A DNA stretch of 8,229 nucleotides from Candidatus Zixiibacteriota bacterium (GTDB lineage Bacteria; Zixibacteria; MSB-5A5; GN15; JACZUZ01): assembly GCA_022572905.1 (NCBI GenBank), contig JACZUZ010000063.1, forward strand, positions 1 through 8,229, in the 5' to 3' direction. Positions 5,661 through 8,229 of this stretch are shown piece after piece. The notes below the pieces were generated by a model that did not search any database, was not told the DNA's origin, and saw only the letters and a list, made by a program, of their open reading frames with translations. The translations under genes and the position numbers were made by a program. Each line of letters begins with the position of its first letter. Positions within the stretch are counted from its first letter, which is position 1.

Positions 5661-6362
5661 CTATTGTTTCGGGCCGAAGTCGAGATTGAAACCGGCGTTG
5701 AGCTGGATATTGTTGATGTCTGCTGGTAACTCGTATGTTGTATTGGCGAAACTACCGTTCTTCGCGCTTACGAACTCAGCGCGATAACCAACTTCAGCGA
5801 AGAGACCGCCGTACTCGAACGTGGAGAAGCGCAGTCCAAGAAATCCACCGCCGCCAATTCCGTTGGTATATGAAATCTCGCGAAAGCCGACTTGCGGCGA
5901 GGTAATCGGAGTTGCAATGTTGGGTTTGACAAGTCCGAGTTCGCCTCTCACATAAGGCGTAAGTTTTTTCTCGGGCGATAAAATAAGCTTTGCATAGCCG
6001 CCGAAATCATAAATTCTGTACTTAAGGGGATTTGCGGGATTGTCCACCTCAAACTCACTGTAATTGAAATACAAACCCACCGAAAGATTATCGAGCAAAT
6101 AGTAACCGCCGGAACCGCGAATATTGAAGCCGGTATTGGCGCCAAGAGTGTCGAAGTAATCAGAGAAATCGCTTGAGGGTATTGAAGCGCCAAAGGTCAA
6201 ATTCACTTCAAATAGAGCGTCTTCTGCTATCTGGGCGTTTACGTTGGTAGCGCTAAGGAATGCGCCAAGTAAAACAAGAGCCAAAACAAGTGGCGCCACA
6301 AAAGTCGCGCGAGCCGAATTAATCCTGGAATCTATTCCTATCATTTCCTCTGATCTTTTCAT
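5661..6362 (-). CDS. Outer-membrane beta-barrel protein (OmpA/OmpX-like porin-family barrel)
   Basis: 233 residues. Residues 1-43 are a long signal peptide: basic start, hydrophobic core about 21-37, cleavage near VNA before QIAED. The mature part is a run of alternating-polarity strands rich in Gly, Tyr and Phe, typical of an eight-stranded barrel: FEVNLTFGASIP (51-62), TGFNIRGSGGYYLL (77-90), NLSVGLYFNYSEF (92-104), YDFGGYAKLIL (118-128), LTPYVRGELGLV (134-145), GGGGFLGLRFS (170-180), YGGLFAEVGYRAEFV (184-198), and a last strand IQLNAGFNLDF (219-229). Role in the outer membrane is unknown. I see no peptidoglycan-binding OmpA domain. The ATG at 6362 has GGGAGAGGG eight bases upstream. An upstream in-frame TTG at 6422 adds 20 charged residues and is less likely. 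ATG at 6344 is a possible shorter start. Flanking spacers on both sides suggest a single-gene unit. Confidence 0.88.
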   Translation of the reverse strand: MKRSEEMIGIDSRINSARATFVAPLVLALVLLGAFLSATNVNAQIAEDALFEVNLTFGASIPSSDFSDYFDTLGANTGFNIRGSGGYYLLDNLSVGLYFNYSEFEVDNPANPLKYRIYDFGGYAKLILSPEKKLTPYVRGELGLVKPNIATPITSPQVGFREISYTNGIGGGGFLGLRFSTFEYGGLFAEVGYRAEFVSAKNGSFANTTYELPADINNIQLNAGFNLDFGPKQ

Positions 6363-6728
6363 TCTGTCTACCCTCTCCCGTTTCCGCGAATTCTTATGCT
6401 GTCCGCAAGTCTCGTATATCAACTCTGATTATAACTCTTTTGCGAAACTGTTTGGGAGAGTTGAAGTCTTTCTTAAGATTCATTCTAAAGATATTTCCTG
6501 ATTAATTAGATACTAATTTGGCAAAAAGCTTTAGATTTCAAAGTTAGATTTTCAAAGATTAATCTATCACGGCGGTTAGATATCGCTCGAGGAGTAAAGA
6601 CTCCAGACAAGTCTGCGCCTCTGACGCCCTCAAGCTCGCGAGAATAAACTCGATTGGCTGATTTTTGTCAACATGCCGCATCCAGCGTTACATCTTCTGA
6701 GAAAGATGGGGAGGCCGATTTCGAATGC
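6363..6728. other. 366-base non-coding spacer between the EF-G and outer-membrane protein genes
   Basis: No gene is evident. Past the EF-G stop it holds a 6-base stem CATCTT/AAGATG (6691-6708). Two adjacent small hairpins follow: GGAGT-AAAG-ACTCC (6591-6604) and CAGAC-AA-GTCTG (6604-6615). None has a T-run, so a terminator is only possible. An AT-rich imperfect direct repeat, TTAGATTTCAAAG then TTAGATTTTCAAAG, lies at 6531-6557. The low end is the leader of the barrel gene. Confidence 0.6.
6428..6433 (-). promoter_or_regulatory. Consensus -10 element upstream of the outer-membrane protein gene
   Basis: TATAAT on the minus strand at 6433-6428 matches the -10 consensus perfectly. No good -35 is present 16-18 bases upstream, where only CCCAAA-like bases are found. 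A start near 6421 gives a leader of about 58 bases. It may need an activator, or be chance in AT-rich sequence. Confidence 0.35.
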
Positions 6729-8229
6729 CTAGCCCTCTTTCCTGGATGTGGCGTATTCCTCTGTAATTTTTTTCTGCACATCTCCGGGAGCCGCTTCATA
6801 ATGTGAGAACTTCCGGGTGAATCGCCCCTGCCCTTGCGTCATCGAACGCAGATCAACGGAATAATTGTAAAGCTCGGACTGGGGAATATGAGCCCTGACA
6901 ATCTGACGACTGCCGTCCGGCTCCATTCCCAGAATCTTGCCCCGTCGTGAGGAAACGTCACCCATCACATCACCGGCGTTCTTCTCAGGCGCGATTACTT
7001 CAACTTCAAAAATGGGTTCAAGCAATATCGGCTTGCACTGCGTTATTCCCTCCTTGAAGGCCATGGATGCTGCTATTTTGAAAGCCATATCCGAGGAGTC
7101 GACGGCGTGATATGATCCGTAAAACACTGTGGCCTTCAAATCCACGATTGGCGAGCCGGAAAGCTGGCCCTCAATCATAGCTTCGCGGACGCCCTTCTCT
7201 ACCGACGGAATAAATTTGGTGGGGATAACGCCACCGCTAATTCCATTAACGAATTCGAACCCCTCTCCGCGAGCCTGTGGCTCCAAACGTAAATGCACAT
7301 CCCCGAACTGTCCGCGCCCACCGCTCTGTTTCTTGTAGCGATGCTGTATCTCTGTCTTGCCACGAATTGTTTCGCGATATGGGATTCTCGGCTTGCTGGT
7401 TTCCACCTCCACCCCGTAATCCTTTTTGAGACGCTCAAGAAGATTCTCAACCTGAGTCATTCCCTGTCCGATTAGCACGGTCTGCTTAAGGGCCGGATCT
7501 GAAACCACCTTAAAGCTGGGATCCGCCTCACGAAGGCGTGAAAGCCCCTGACTCATTTTCTCTTCATCGCCTTTCTTGAGTGGGCTGATAGCCGCATCCG
7601 CCACCGGCTCGGGATATACCGGCTCGGGAAAAACCAACGGATTGTCCTTGGTGGAAAGTGAGTTTCCGGTATGAGTGTCCTTCAGCTTAGTGGCCGCTCC
7701 AAGATCGCCGGCATGGAGAACCGACACTTCGGCTCTGTCCTTGCCTGTAAGAACGTAGAGCTGACCCAATCTCTCGGAGCCACCCCTGGAATGATTCGTT
7801 AGTTCCGTGCCCGGGGTGACACTGCCGGTCATGACCCTGAAGCAGAATGTATCTCCCGACTGACCCTCTGATGAAGTCTTATAAAAATATAACACCGGCT
7901 TCGCTGACGGATCAATCTTGATATCCACCGTATCGTCTGTGCCGACCTTCTTGAGCGTGACATGCTCAAAATCAAGGGGAGCGGGGAGGTAGCTTACCAA
8001 AAAATCCGCGAATAACTGGACTCCGGCCATGTTCTCGGCTGAACCGAACAGGGTCGGATATACTTTGCCGTTCAGGGCCCCTTTGCGCAGGCCGTTCTTG
8101 ATTTCATCATCACTGAGCGACCCATCCTCGAAGAATTTCTCCAAGAGTGTGTCGTCTGTCTCGGCCACCTGCTCGATCAGGTTCTCGCGCCACTTCTCGG
8201 CCGACTCCTTTTGGTCGGCGGGGATATCG
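6729..8229 (-). CDS. fusA: Elongation factor G paralogue (EF-G2-like), N-terminal GTPase part cut by window edge
   Basis: Ribosomal translocation GTPase family. The frame enters at the window edge with DIPADQKESAEKWRENLIEQ and runs 499 codons to TAG at 6729. About 190 N-terminal residues, with the P-loop and the NKxD motif, are outside. Numbered from the edge: end of the G domain with the G5 motif GSA (62-64). Domain II follows at about 105-205 (KLKDTHTGNSL, 181-191). Domain III is at about 225-280. Domain IV runs from YRETIR (284-289) with the tip loop KKQSGGRGQFGDV (299-311) and the second tip loop GSYHAVDSSDMAFK (371-384). Domain V is at about 400-475 (LLEPI, GDVSSRRGKILGMEP, SMTQGQGRF, FSHYE). 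The tip loops are intact, so it looks functional. FGDV in place of the usual YGHV, and the KLKDTHTG segment, fit the EF-G-like paralogue group rather than the main translational EF-G. The domain III segment usually reading GMGELHL is GQGMTQV here. No str-operon neighbours are visible. Confidence 0.93.
   Translation of the reverse strand, partial: DIPADQKESAEKWRENLIEQVAETDDTLLEKFFEDGSLSDDEIKNGLRKGALNGKVYPTLFGSAENMAGVQLFADFLVSYLPAPLDFEHVTLKKVGTDDTVDIKIDPSAKPVLYFYKTSSEGQSGDTFCFRVMTGSVTPGTELTNHSRGGSERLGQLYVLTGKDRAEVSVLHAGDLGAATKLKDTHTGNSLSTKDNPLVFPEPVYPEPVADAAISPLKKGDEEKMSQGLSRLREADPSFKVVSDPALKQTVLIGQGMTQVENLLERLKKDYGVEVETSKPRIPYRETIRGKTEIQHRYKKQSGGRGQFGDVHLRLEPQARGEGFEFVNGISGGVIPTKFIPSVEKGVREAMIEGQLSGSPIVDLKATVFYGSYHAVDSSDMAFKIAASMAFKEGITQCKPILLEPIFEVEVIAPEKNAGDVMGDVSSRRGKILGMEPDGSRQIVRAHIPQSELYNYSVDLRSMTQGQGRFTRKFSHYEAAPGDVQKKITEEYATSRKEG

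Noticed and set aside
5366..5689. 107-codon plus-strand frame
   Set aside because: It runs through the palindromic repeat and both hairpins into the antisense of the barrel gene, with no recognisable domain.
6363..6422. TTG start at 6422 for the outer-membrane protein
   Set aside because: It adds 20 charged residues before the signal peptide, while ATG at 6362 has a strong purine-rich ribosome-binding site.

Overview
The window looks like chromosomal DNA from a Gram-negative bacterium of moderate GC content. The 233-residue outer-membrane beta-barrel implies an outer membrane. The density of secreted dockerin, thrombospondin-type-3 and FG-GAP proteins recalls uncultured lineages of the FCB/Zixibacteria kind. 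That placement is inference from domain style, not from a marker gene. All six genes I can support lie on the minus strand, so transcription runs from high to low coordinates. The first and last genes are cut by the window edges.

Layout in transcription order: (1) 8229-6729, the C-terminal 499 codons of an elongation factor G paralogue, EF-G2-like, without its GTPase N-terminus. (2) A 366-base spacer with small hairpins and an AT-rich direct repeat. (3) 6362-5661, a small outer-membrane beta-barrel protein. (4) A 548-base spacer with two perfect hairpins, a diverged palindromic repeat and two promoter candidates. (5) 5112-4096, a secreted protein with dockerin-like modules at both ends. (6) A spacer holding a complete palindromic repeat. 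(7) 3848-2952, a secreted protein with a cohesin-like sandwich, a TSP3 calcium repeat and a dockerin. (8) A spacer with a second, identical repeat core and a large imperfect hairpin. (9) 2599-1244, an NtrC-type sigma-54 activator with receiver, AAA+ and Fis domains. (10) 1071 to the window edge, a secreted FG-GAP (integrin-alpha-like) beta-propeller protein.

Four of the six products carry signal peptides for export. Three of these are calcium-loop proteins typical of extracellular or surface assemblies. The spacers and separate promoter candidates suggest single-gene transcription units rather than one operon. The regulator has no histidine kinase beside it, and I saw no -24/-12 (sigma-54) promoter, so its target is not evident here.

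I did not find a clearly new defence, mobile or metabolic system. The most unusual material is non-coding. It is a dispersed palindromic repeat with TGTCAT/ATGACA ends in three spacers (two copies share 77 identical bases), and a 46-base promoter-like block shared upstream of the two dockerin genes.
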